From Panicum virgatum (lineage: Eukaryota > Streptophyta > Magnoliopsida > Poales > Poaceae), in NCBI RefSeq assembly GCF_016808335.1, contig NC_053138.1, positions 58,248,951 to 58,312,950 on the forward strand: DNA of 64,000 bases. The letters run 5' to 3'. Below, piece by piece: positions 23,016-34,902 of the stretch. The notes beneath the pieces are model-generated. The model was given only the letters and a program-made list of their open reading frames with translations. It ran no database searches and was not told the origin of the DNA. How positions within the stretch are numbered: the stretch's first letter is position 1; each line of letters starts with the position of its first letter. A program made the translations under genes and the position numbers.

Positions 23016-24297
23016 TGTTGACACTGAATTTTGGTAAATTCGATGTGCTCTGAATTATGAAGCAATCAGCTCTTTGTGTCAATAGGAAAGACGATAATCA
23101 GCAACAGTTGCCAATGAAGTTGGAAGCCTAGTGGCTAAGGATTCACATGAAAGCAATTGAAGCAAAAGGATAATGGGAACTTACATGTGAGTATATGAAG
23201 TCACGTGGGGAAGAGAAGAAAGCAAGCCTTATTAGTACTTTGGCCGGTTTATTTTATTTGATAATGAAGACAAGTCAAATGAGGATGGACATATGGCAAG
23301 TTTTGATTAAAATAAAGAAAGAAAAGGAGCCGCATGGGAAGGAGTCCAGGATAATTGGCGCATGGTGATCAATCGTGCATGCGGCCGGATCGGTCATTCC
23401 GTGGACGTGACAAAGGAAGCTTAATTAGCAAGGACTCTACGTAAGGAGAGTTAGAGTCCATTTATGTTAGTATTTCTTTTTAATTTAGATTTTGCTTGTC
23501 AGGCAAGTTAGTTCATGTTATAAATATGTACCTCCGTCCATTGTAAAAGGTTTATCACACGATCAACAAATAAACTCTACTTTTTATTTGCAATTTACTT
23601 TTCGGCGACTTCGCCACTTTTCTTTTCTTTTCGGAGAGTTCTTTCGAGTTGATCAAGGACGCCTCACATTCGAGCGACTTGATCTGCTGGTAAGTTTTCG
23701 TTTACCGAGTAAATCTGAGCTTTAGCTTTCGGGCGCATCGTTGTCGCTTCGTTCAGATCTATTCAAAAGTTATCGAATTATATTTAGGCTTTGACTTCCA
23801 GGCGTATCGCTGTCGTCTCGTCTAAATTAATTCACAATTTATCGATACCTGCTAGTTCTATAGGTTTTACCTGTTGTTTTAGCTTTTATCGATATCTATC
23901 CATCTTGGAATATGTTTGATTGGCTGCTTATCATACTATTTTATTCAAAAACATCATATAGCCGATTAGATCTATTCCAGGTGATTGTCTGATAGCGTTG
24001 TTTAGGTTACACATTCGTAGCCTTTACACTGCTCCCCGCGCGCATCTGCTGATCTAGCCAATCGTCTATTTCAAATCGGCTGACCGAGCCGATTTTGTTG
24101 CTTTCTGTATCGGCAATCGCTTGCCGATACGACCTGTGAGGGATATTCGGAACTCCAGCCGATATTCCCTCGAATTTAACATTTACCCAGTCTCCTTGTC
24201 AATCAACAGGTCAGATTGACCGTCACGCTTGGTCTACTTTCCTAAGCTTAGCGAACACTTGCCCTCGGATTCCAGTGTATTGATTTTTGCATCAACA
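23016..24297 (+). repeat. 3' LTR of the host LTR element
   Basis: Starts TGTTGA after a polypurine tract and ends TCAACA, giving 1282 bp with inverted ends. A TATA box (TATAAATA) lies at 23519-23526. Downstream are two diverged copies, about 69 bp apart (near 23718 and 23787), of a block reading roughly GGCTTTGACTTCCAGGCG then TCGCTGTCG. The 5' partner is not in the window, so the ends rest on structure only. Confidence 0.65.
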
Positions 24298-25200
24298 GAT
24301 ATATATTTTTTTAAAAAGAATCTAGTAAAAAATATTTAATTAATAAACTAGGATCTGAGTAATTTACAGCCCGCCGTAACAGCCGATCCATATTTAGAAA
24401 TATACTATTTTATTGCTATCCCTTTCTGGCAACCCAGTCTCCAGCTCCCCTCGACAGCCCTGCACGCTGGAGAAATAAAAGCAAAAAAGGACAGGAGCTT
24501 GAGCAAACATCTGCGGTCGCCCGTGGATCAACGAAAGGTAGCCGCATCAACAAAGAAAAAAAGAAGTAGAAAACACAACCACAAAAAGTTGGTGACAAGC
24601 AGAATGAATCCCAAACTTTTATGCGGCAATCGTATTCAACTTTGTTCTAGGTTCTGGCAACAAGATCCTCCGGGAAAAATATATCCCCCAGATACAAAAA
24701 CAGTAGAACTTCAGTTACAAAAAATTAACAAGTGTATCTGAGAAACTGAGAATCTAGACAGATATGTTGATGTAGAGTCCACTGTTGTAGAACTTGATTT
24801 GAGTCCACTACTGTAGAGCCTGTTTAAATGCAGATAATTAAAATGCATGGTTAGATTGATTGTAATGCTGATCAAAACAAGGGGAAGTTTGAATACAATA
24901 AACATCTAAAAAGTTAACTATTCTGCCTATTTGACAGTACATTATTACCTGATGAAACACATTTAAATGCTTTTGTGTGTGTGAAAAAATGCTTTATTAG
25001 ATTGATTGCGACGCTAAACGAACTAGAACTGGGGTAAGATGGCATGCAAAACTTTAGCTAATCTGCATGTTTAACAATACATTGTTGCCTACTGAAAAAT
25101 TACATTTAATTGTTGTTATGTGTGTAAAAAATTAACTGTTCTTTATTTAACAGTACATTATTGCCTCCTAAAAAATTATATTTAATCAGCTTCCCAGAAG
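24298..25200. other. Non-genic stretch with a degenerate tandem repeat
   Basis: AT-rich. From about 24839 to 25185 three diverged units share a word like ACAGTACATTATTGCC followed by AAATTACATTT. No gene seen. Confidence 0.5.
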
Positions 25201-25258
25201 GGGACGGTATGCCTAGTGTTACAGCTAAAAGCACAGCAGATACGGTGTTTTTTTTCAG

Positions 25259-25763
25259 CTCCTGCTACAGATGTGCATTCTGCTCCATCTAACGAAGGTG
25301 TTGTTGCTACTATAGATGTTTCGCCAACTATCCAACCAGGTATGAAAAAAAATAGATGAATCTGCTGGTTATTAACTCTCAAGTATGAAAAAAAAATATC
25401 TGAACATTATTCAAAACATTTGCTTACAGGTGGTGGTGGTGGGACCTACTAACAACCCTGCTGCTGGTGCATTATCAGACCCCATGGGCAACCCACTAAG
25501 GTCAAAGGTGAAAAACACATATAAAAAAAGACTAAAAGAAAAGGGATGAATGCGGAGGCTAAGAAGAAGAACATGTGCATCATTTGCAGGTCCACTGATC
25601 TAATGCAGCAAGGTGTCCGGAGAAGACGGGGAAAAAGTTTGAGAGTCAAGGATGTGAGAGGGTGTGAGGGGAGCCATAACAGCTTAACTTATTCATGTGA
25701 TAGTGTATACATACTCTCTCACAAGACAGTAAAGTTCACAAAAAAGAACTATCGTTGCTAATG
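25259..25763 (+). pseudogene. Fragment resembling the C-terminus of a FAR1/MULE-type protein
   Basis: Two candidate exons: 25259-25339 after TTTTTCAG and before GTATGA, and one starting at 25430 after TTGCTTACAG. The second encodes GALSDPMGNPLRSKVKN, a lysine-rich segment, and CIICRSTD, the first half of a CX2CX4HX4C zinc knuckle. The second half is readable only after a frame change near 25598. FAR1-family transposase-derived proteins often end with such a knuckle. The exon phases do not join cleanly. I read this as a decayed fragment, not a working gene. Confidence 0.4.
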
Positions 25764-27200
25764 ATGGGAAATACAGAAAATATTATTCCGTTCATGGGAA
25801 ATGCTTCATAAATTCAGTTGAGATGCTTAATGCACGATGTTGATTTGCACGCTTCAAAAAAAAGAAGCGCTTTTTGAATTTTGGTTTTAGTACAATACTC
25901 TATTATAGTCATCTAAAAATGCTTCCTGGAAAATAGAAAATTGCTTCTTAAATATAATTGAGATGCCTAAAGCACTATATTGATTTGCTAGAGAAGGGTG
26001 CGATGAAGGAATCACACCTATGCCAAATTCAGAATGCTTTTCAACTGTCATTTTCTTCAAATTAAGCCATATGTGCGTCAGGATCTTTAGAATGTTGCAA
26101 ATGCCTTTTTCTTGAATGTTGCACACTAAACGCCCGTCCCCAATGTTGAGCATGCATCAACATGTGGGATTCCCACAATAGTTACTGCATGTGGAAAAAC
26201 AACCAAAGAATTAAGTGTGTGTCCTATGTTTGGGGGAGAAAACTTATCTGATGGTGTTAAAAAATAACACAATATTAGCTTGCTTGGTCCCCCATTTTGG
26301 ACCCATTTCCACCCTCAATGAACCCACCAGGAACAGTGATACTAGTTCTAATTATCATCATGGACAGGGCATTTCACCAATCAAATTCTTCAAATAAAAA
26401 ATATGACATGATCAGTTAGGAGATACATTTTATAGACCCATACATTTCAAGGTACAATTTAAGCACTAAAACGGTACAATCCATTCCTGGTTCAACAACT
26501 ATACCAAACATAACAATACAATTTATTCGTTCAACCTGAAATATGATCAACGGGCTATGTCGTCCTAACAAAAATTTTAGCAATCCACAGAACACGTACA
26601 ACTTTAAGCCAAGGGGGAGGAGGTCGAGTTGACTCACCTTGAACGCTTTTCGTGCTGGTGTGTGAGCTTTCTCCTAACAGCAAACTTCATTTCCAAAGCT
26701 GAAAAACCAACAAAAAACACTGATGGGAAGTGGATCCAGTCATTTGAGGGGGGGGGAGCGCAGGGAGGATGGGGAATCGCTCACCTGGTTCAGGCCTAAG
26801 CTCCAACCACACAGATCAGGAAATAGTTGGAGAGCCACTCAAAAAAAATAGTTGGAGAAAAAAATGTGTATGGAACAATTGAAAGTGAGAAATTCTGAAG
26901 AGAAAATTTTGCACATTGATAACTGACCTTTGAGAGAACAATTCACCCAAGTTGATTTACACATACAACTATTTTTGAGCTTCTTCTGCATAACCATGGT
27001 AAACTCTTTGCTGGCTTGCAATATGACAGGAACATGCACACATAAAGCTATAAACTGCTAATAGTTGTACATGATGGTAATTCTTGACGCTCACTAATGA
27101 CCATTTCCAGGCGTCAACTTGATCAGAAAATCATGAGAGTTTGCATTTCTTACACACACCTTTATTCAAATAAACCCCTAAATCACACTTCACCTTTAGA
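25764..27200. other. Non-genic stretch
   Basis: AT-rich sequence with no recognisable gene; short frames only. A run of nine G at about 26750 and scattered repeats are the only visible structure. Confidence 0.5.
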
Positions 27201-27209
27201 AAAATGCAA

Positions 27210-28667
27210 GATGTGTTTTTGGCCTAATATGCAGGTTGCAAGCACACTTTGGCCCAATAGAAAATCACAAAAAATATCAAAGCACAAATTCAGGCGCAAA
27301 TGGACTAAGTGAAGTCCAAAGATCAGACCAAATCCACTCAAGACAGGCCAAGCCTCGGTGTTAGGATAAGAGGAGGCCCAGACAAGCCCAACCCCCGACA
27401 CTTTGGGGCGGTTGGCGTCCTGGGCAAGACGGTCGACCACCCTGGTCGGCCGACCAGACCCACGAGCCCCACCGCCTCAACTTGCCACGTGGAGGAAAGG
27501 CATTGGCTCCTTAAGTCGGTTCACCAAGGATCAGCTGCAGATGAAGCTCATGTCGGCGTGGCTCCCTCCTATAAATACAAGGGGAGGGGGTAAGGAATGA
27601 ACACACACACACACACACACTCACACACACACCCCCCCCCCCACACCTCTCACTCATCTCAAGGCATTCTTGCTTAGTCTATAAGCTTAGCGGAGTTTAG
27701 GAGAAGTCTAGGAGTCATCGAGTCCCCGGAGTTGCTCGGGAGTTCTGGTATGAATTCATCTCTAGTCCTCTCTTGTAATATTCGGTCGTTTGTAATAGAA
27801 TTAGACTATGGTTACCGATATATGCTTGAAGTATATTTTGAGTTATCAGATATATGCTTAGTGATCTAGTTGCGTTATCATTCGATGCTTGCATTGCATG
27901 ATCGCCCTGTGCTTGCTATGGTTAACATATTGGCTTTAGAACTCTATCAACTGCTCCAGTATTTGTATATTTGCTCTAGTGTGATGTCTGTCCATCCGGA
28001 GGGTGGGGGCTCCGCGCGGGATGGTAGAGTATGGCTTACTAATGTAGACGTGGTGTTTAGACTAGATAAGTGTTGCTGGATGTCACCATTTCCCATGGTT
28101 TATAGAGGTAGCCGGCAGGTGAAGACAGCCCTGTCCGAGCCCTAGTAATCCTCCACGTTCGGATTGAGGGGTAGGAGGTACATAAAGCCGCATGCTGTAC
28201 GGGCTCCTCCTGTCGTTTATAGAGCGGTCTCCCTGTTGTATAGTTTAATCTCTGACAATCTAACCATAAGATAGCATAGATATAGCTAGCCTAGCACATC
28301 TGACTTGAGCTCTAACTTCTGCCTTTCTCCCTGCCTATAGCATATTTTATCTATTTATCTATGAGGGTAGTTTGTGTGTGTGTCACACTACCTCCTACCA
28401 TATTATCTATCTTACCCCATTTATACAATTGAATATCCAATCTACATCAGTTCATAAACTAGCATATGTACTTCCATTCACCGCCTTCCCTGTGAAAATA
28501 TAAATGACACTCCGGTATACTCCGGGTAAAATGCTACAGTGGTATTCCGTGTGCTTGCGGATTTATTCGTGGTTCATGAAATACCTGCCACCCCTTGGTG
28601 TCTGCGGGCGTTATCGCTGTCTTTCAGTGGTGACGTTGGTAGGCATCAATAGTAATCCAAGTCAACA
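27210..28667 (+). repeat. Probable solo LTR (left end uncertain)
   Basis: The sequence has the build of a Ty3-type LTR: a TATA box (TATAAATA, 27570-27577), a downstream CA-repeat and poly-C leader (about 27601-27645), then a long AT-richer part ending AAGTCAACA at 28667. No internal retrotransposon sequence is attached on either side. I could not find matching target duplications, so the left end may be truncated. Confidence 0.45.
27600..27645. repeat. CA microsatellite and poly-C run
   Basis: (AC)n interrupted once by TC, followed by a run of C, just downstream of the TATA box in the LTR-like sequence. Confidence 0.9.
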
Positions 28668-30080
28668 GATACAATAAACAACTTTGTGGAACCTAATAAG
28701 CAAAGTTTTTAAAAATTCTGAGCGTATTAGTACATTGACAAAAGCATTTACAACTAGATTTTCATTAACACATTTACAAAACAAATTCTTCACGCGTGAG
28801 CCTCTCGCACAAAAAAGATGGATTGGTTGCATCATTTGCTTTGTGTGAGACCGCACTAGCACCAAGAAACATACTAGATCAGAACATAAAAAAAATATGT
28901 GAGATAGGTTTGCACAACCTACCATTATATTTTGCCTAGTAAAGAACAACTGCAAAAAGAGCAATAATCAGTAACATATAGCCACTGTTATTAATGCGCT
29001 AAGGCGAGACGTGGCGAGCCACCCCCTTCCAATCGCCTAGGTGATGCCTAGATGATCATAAGCCAACACCATATGATCGTAAGCAACTTCAAAGCAGCAA
29101 CACAAAGGAAGGAAAAGAAGAAACAGAAAAGAAGAAAAGAGGAAGAACAAGACACTAAGAAAGGCCCAGCCCACTAGCCAGCCCATATATCATTTCCTGG
29201 CATATTGTGTGACCTATCTGTTTTCTCAACTCTCCCTGTCGACAAACATTCCAGGTCTTCTCTGCCACTTACTCTTCTCTGCGTCCCTCCCCTCTCCCGT
29301 TAAGCCATTCTCCATTTATACTGCTACCGCACGCAACCATTCCTCCCTTCCCCTCCCCATCCTCACTGCTGATGTCGCCCCTTCCAGATCCCCTCTAGTC
29401 GCCTACAGATCGCAGATCAAGGGTTGCTAACTTCTGCCACCCTTCCCAGATGTTTGATGCTGTAGAAGTTTGCGATGGCCATTGCGTATGGTGCCAATGG
29501 GGATGGAGCAGGACAAGTGTTTGGCCTTCCCAGTCCTCCTCCAGTTCTTTCCCTCTCTTCTGCCTACCCTCCTCTCTCATTTTGTCGATTTTTGGTTGTG
29601 GCATCCCACGTTAGCGCCTCGACACCTTAATAACCAGGCATATAGCTGACTAAACAGACCAAATCGAAGAGCTACTATGTATAGTACTAGTGTCGGTAGA
29701 TGTAGCTGTATCCAGAAAAAGGAATTTAGAACTATATTATTGCCAAATTTAGAGCCATATTATTGCTAAGATGTGGATTCACATAATTCACTCTCGCGCA
29801 AATTCTTCCTAACATCAGCTATTCTTCATGACAAGGAGTTCAGTTTTATATGAAAGAGAACAAATACTTATGTAACTTTATTTGATAATAACCGCTCTGA
29901 TCATTCACTAAGCAATTATGAACACAACAAACTGCTGCTAGGAAATAAAAAAAGGACAGTACATCATTCTTTAGAAAGAAAACATAGGGAACAACATACT
30001 CAAAGTTTTGTAAATGTGTTATATCTAGATTGAATCAAATCTTTTTATTCAAAGAAATAGAGTCCTAAATTCATAGAAAT
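28668..30080. other. Non-genic stretch
   Basis: No gene recognised. A CT-rich plus-strand part at 29240-29420 looks like a decayed leader sequence; nothing coding follows it. Confidence 0.45.
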
Positions 30081-30082
30081 AC

Positions 30083-30860
30083 TAGAAAGCCATGCGCAGC
30101 ATTGCTGCGCAGCCAAGTTATTGTTCCAGTATGTAACTAATGTAGAGTAGATTATGATAATTTTTTTAAATGCATATGATGTTTTGGTATGTAAGCTATG
30201 TCTTGTTTTTAGTTTCGAAGTATTTTAGGTTCATGTTAGCTAGATGTTGACGTATATTTTGACTCTCTATTGTCATGACTTTATTATTTAAGTTGAATAT
30301 TATTTTGGGTAGGCAAATGGAACCATTGTTTTTTGTTATATTTACTATCTCTGATTGTAGTATTTTTTGGCATCATTTTTTTAAAAAAAATTATTATGTA
30401 GTAAAGCTTTGGGTTATGAAATTTTTAGAAATGTTTGTATTCAAATCTTTTTTAAGTAAAAATGTTACAGTGTCCGAGTTATTGGTAGGATGGATCCTAC
30501 ATAAATATTTATGGGGATGAACAAATGTGAAATTGTAGTATATAATAAAGGTGTGGATTTTGAATTTCTGAGCAACTTTTATTTTAAACACTTTTTTATT
30601 TGAAGTCTTTTGGTGTTCAAATAGTAGGTATAATGGATCACATATAAGCATTTGTGCATACGAAGTGAGAAAGCGTTTTGAATTAACATTTATGCGGATG
30701 AACGAATGTGAAATTGTACAATTTATAATAAACCTGTAAATTTTGAAATTCTGAGCAACTTTGTACCACTAAATATTAGGAAAAATTCTAACAATCATGT
30801 GTGTACATATAAAAAACTAATTTTTTTTCTCAAAAAATAGAACCCTAAAGTTATATAGGA
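30083..30860 (-). mobile_element. Possible non-autonomous Helitron, 3' end defined
   Basis: On the minus strand the right end reads GCGCAGC-AAT-GCTGCGC, a 7-bp GC hairpin, then ATGGCTTT and CTAG followed by T, which is the known Helitron 3' terminus (hairpin, about ten bases, CTRR, insertion before T). The body is AT-rich and includes two diverged copies of a block of roughly 190 bp (about 30480-30590 and 30600-30770). The 5' TC end is not certain; the right limit given is a guess. Confidence 0.4.
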
Positions 30861-31206
30861 CTCCGCTAATGGGTACCCAGGTACTAAATAATTCAGCCGC
30901 CCTCCCCGCGTGACTGGAGGCCAACGCTCCGCGCCTGCTTTTTTTCCGTTTCGTGCGCACGTGTGGGTCTGGTGGACCAATGGACCTCCCCCGGTTTTTT
31001 TCAAAGTCTGCTCTGTCGGGTTTCCATGAGATCGTGAGATCTGAATTTCTGTCCGGTTTAAAGCTCGATCAAACAAAATTATTACGTGCAGAAACGAATG
31101 GTGGGACCCAGTCAAAATAAATTAACGAACCTACTGCATCAATCAGAGGCATAAAAAATATATTTTTGTGATTTCAATGCCCTATCACATCTGCGGGTAT
31201 TTTTTC

Positions 31207-31318
31207 GGTGCATCTTCAATCCTCTTTAATTCAAAATATTGTACTAATTTTTCAAAATGTAATATCATTTTAGAGAAATAGTACAAAATTTTAAACTAAA
31301 GATGATTGGAGGTGCACC
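31207..31318. mobile_element. Fold-back MITE-like element
   Basis: 112 bp that form an almost complete imperfect palindrome: GGTGCATCTTCAATCCTCTT at the left pairs with AAGATGATTGGAGGTGCACC at the right, and the inner halves (AATATTGTACTA / TAGTACAAAATTT) pair as well. No coding capacity. Confidence 0.65.
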
Positions 31319-33822
31319 TAAGGGTCACCTCTTTGCACCTATGTCTAGATTGTTTTATATTTTAATCTGGCGCATTGGTATTCTTTCGTTACGTTGCAGG
31401 CTTCAAAATCGATTATTTACATTTTAAAGGAGAATCGCAAAACATCAACTGATAGATGGAAACAAGATGTTTTAGAATAAACTCTTAATCTTTATAATAA
31501 GAACTAAGAGACAAACCATAAAGGATTTTGTGAAATGAAGTGGATGAATTTTACTGATCGGAAACCAAGATTCTGTGCGCTGTGCTATCATTATGAACCC
31601 GACAACTATTAAAAGAGATAACTATATGAATTAATTAAAAGGATAGAGGAAAGAACTTACATAGCTGTAATTTGAATCTAGAATCTAGCCATTGATTGGC
31701 ATATACAAGTTAAGGAAAGAAAAAAAATGCATATACCGGCCTTCCCCAGCATGGCTGCATCTCGCATTTAATTTCTTTGGAACACATTATCACACCATAA
31801 GAAGGGTTAGTAGGGATCACATTCCAGGCATACAAAGGGATGTCTCCGGAAGACATGAACCATCAAGCTAACATTAATTTTCTACACTTTCTTCACCATT
31901 ATCTGAAAGCTTATTTGACGTCTTCAATAATGCAAACAAAAGTCAATCTTGTTTCATCCGACCATGTGCTATAATGTGATCTTGGAGCCCGACCATGTGC
32001 TATAATGTGATCTTGGAGCTGCATGCAGATATCAATAGTTCAGAACAAAAGATACGGGAAAAATGCAGAATGGTCACGCACCATTATGATCTAGCATACA
32101 AGTTCAGGTCCAGGCACCCAAATAGTTTTCTCTGATCCAGCATATTACCAGTCTATGTTTTTAATTTTTCTAGATCATTTATTTAATTTTTTCATAGATT
32201 CCATGAGCCATGACAATGTAGCTATCATCATTCCATCTAATCTGATCATGCTGACACTATCGAAGAGTAGTGCCATCCAAATTAATCAAAACAGAAGAGA
32301 TTACTAAATGCCATCTTAGTGCAAGGTGTCCTAAGCAACACCTTTAAATTGTAACAAGAAGGAAACTTAAGTCTGTAACATCAGCTACTACATTGATAGT
32401 TAATTCCATATTGAACGGCATTCCTAAAGTACAATATGTGCAATTTAAGAAGAGTGGTAGACAAAACCAACTAGAGGCTAGTTCATATAGGCATATAGCA
32501 AATATGGAAGTGACACTGTGATCCATCCTTTACTACATATAGCAATCAATTTTTAAAAATATATTAATATCAAAAAGAAAGAAGTTGGCAGGACCCATCT
32601 CATGCAAGAGCTAAAACAAAATGAACGGGAGTTGAAGAAGAGAATGATGACAATGGGAAACCAAATCAAAGCTGCATGCAGGAACCTAACCTCCGCACAT
32701 ATAGGTTTCACAAGAAGATGGTCCTAGCGCCCGACACCTGTACAAAGGATACTCGAAAAGGCTGCGTTTGAGTCGAAATCAGCAGAGATTGGGGGATTCA
32801 CGTCACGTTATCGGCCTTCTGCTCGTCTCCACCAGCTTCAGTCAGAATGGGCTCTGCAGGAAGGCAGCTGGACCGATCCCTTCATTGCTGTAGAGACAGC
32901 AACACCCAACGTTAGGGATTAAAGATGAAGCCAATGGGGCATACCATAAGCATTTCAGATAGAACAAGGCACATTGATCATGCAAACTAGTATCATGATT
33001 CATGAACCACAATGTATAGAGGGGCCAATGCATCAGAACATCTGCAATAATTAAGAAAGTATATTGATCCAAATATATTAACTCATACCAAGCAATCAAA
33101 CCAATCAAACTCTTCATGTAGCACCAAAATTGTATTAGCAAACCAGATCAGCATCGTTCGGGTGAATGCATATCTTGCAGTGACAACTAAGAAGCACACA
33201 CATCTGGACATTTACATCTCTGAACAAAAACAAGTTGCTTATCTGAATTCTGAACAGGAACTCAACTAGTCATATTCACAAAATAAAGTCACCAAACACT
33301 AATTCAGTTAGCAAAGCAATGGGGTCAACAATCTAATCCAACCTTAACTGTGTGACTTGAAGTGGTAATCAGTTAGGGAAGTATAACTTCCACAAGAGAT
33401 CATTCCGTAGGAAACATTTGATGCAAAAGTATAATTCCCGCAAAAAATATTGCAATCTGTATAAGAGCTAAGAATTATTAGTATGTGCAGGTTAAAGACA
33501 GCCTATACACATTACATAAGAGCAAAACTATTATCAAGTAACAATAGATTGGAATTGTGTTGCAACAAACCCCATAGACATGATGTAATCAAGTGCATGA
33601 ACTGGCTGCAGACTTAGGAATTTGTCACCATATTATTCAGTCCAAATCAGCAGGAATTGACAAGATACTATGATGTCCATATTCAAAGATAAGCATCTCA
33701 GAAATATATAAATTGTTTTGCAGCAAGCAAAGCAGCATGCATAATTGGATACTGAAATTTCAGAATATATAAGCATGCATATGGATAGTCGATCAATAAT
33801 ATCATGCACAGTTGGAATAATA
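31319..33822. other. Non-genic or intronic stretch
   Basis: Mostly AT-rich. A 31-bp unit is tandemly duplicated at 31960-32018. On the minus strand a CTGTCTCTACAG splice-acceptor-like site near 32890 precedes a short frame ending at about 32842, which might be a last exon of the FAR1-domain gene upstream, but nothing confirms it. Confidence 0.4.
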
Positions 33823-34423
33823 TCATTTACTTTCCATCCATCGAAATGGAGTGCAACACAGTTGCCCAATCGTCCATACAATGTACTCGGTCTCAATTGC
33901 ACCAGCACCTATCCGTGCATATGAAAAACAGAGAACGAAAATAGATTTTCTAAATAAAACTCCTTGGCGATAGTAAGCATGTGCTGCTTTGGGCCCAATT
34001 CCTGCATCGTCAGCTGTTTCAATTTCAAAACCTTGTAACTCTGAAATTTTTCTTTGAGACACCATCAAGTGCGAGGTTTGTGGCAACTGAAGCATGTGAT
34101 TGTATTCCAAAATCAAATCAGCAACTTTATAAGTTTCCTTCTCCTGGTCCATTATAAGACCCATGCGAACCTGACAATCAGTTCTAGTTTCAGCTCTTGG
34201 ACACTTTGTTAGATGATCCCTTTTATCTTTCTTTCTATGCCCCTCATTTGCACAAACATATCTGCAGGACCTAACTTTCCCATCTAACTTTCTTTTGTTT
34301 GTGTACATTTTTCTCACCTCAAAGCCTTTTTGACCCCCATAGCTAATCCAAAACATCCAGGCCTCATCTATAGTATTGAACTCCATGCCAACTTGAGGTA
34401 AAAGACTAGAAATCAAGCCTTCC
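33823..34423 (-). pseudogene. FAR1-domain protein, DNA-binding part only
   Basis: An exon beginning at 34423 after an acceptor (TTTCTTGTAG on the minus strand) encodes GMEFNTIDEAWMFWISYG, GFEVRKMYTNKRKLDGK, CRYVCANEGHRKKDKRDH and RAETRTDCQVRMGL, then EYNHMLQLPQTSHLMVSQRK. This is the N-terminal FAR1 (WRKY-GCM1-type) zinc-binding domain of the FAR1/FHY3 family, which came from MULE transposases and binds DNA in light signalling. The following MULE core and SWIM domains are missing, and the frame after about 33960 does not look like FAR1. It may be a short FAR1-only gene with further small exons or a truncated remnant. Confidence 0.7.
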
Positions 34424-34847
34424 CTACAAGAAAAAAGAATAAGGATGGCATGATATTAGGCAGCGAATTGAATAACTCAAATCTATACCCTATGCAAATA
34501 AATAAAAAGAAACAACCATGGCATTACGCACCTATTTTCTTCCATCTTCGGTATGCAGATTTAATTTTGATGCAAGCGAGTTGATGTTTCCTTCAAGCTT
34601 CTATACCGGTCTTTATTCAATCGATCAGTTCGAGCACAATTCAACAAGGGAGGATGAAAAACAATCAGATCAGAACAAGCACAGTATGCAGGGTACTAGC
34701 TAAAGAGATGGACACAGGAGCAGTTCAAAGCACAATCCAAATATATTTTGGCACCAGTTTGCAGATGGATGGAGAGCACAAGCAGAAACCTGAGCCTGAC
34801 GCACGGCCTTCGTCGATCCGATATCGCCGCCGCACGACGTTCGCTGC

Positions 34848-34902
34848 TCGCGCCAAAAATGTGAGTCACGGCGCCAAAGCAGCGATTATTCGCGCCAGAA
34901 AA
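34848..34902. promoter_or_regulatory. Cluster of E2F-like sites upstream of the FAR1-domain exon
   Basis: GCGCCAAA occurs at 34850-34857 and 34871-34878 and a near match GCGCCAGAAA at 34892-34901, with TGAGTCA at 34862-34868 between. GCGCCAAA matches the plant E2F consensus. The position, about 430-480 bp upstream of the minus-strand exon, fits a promoter, but the transcription start is unknown. Confidence 0.45.

Noticed and set aside
1..24297. GCCGAT words as cold-response DRE elements
   Set aside because: The DRE core is RCCGAC; GCCGAT differs at the last base, and the words lie throughout coding and non-coding transposon sequence, not in promoters.
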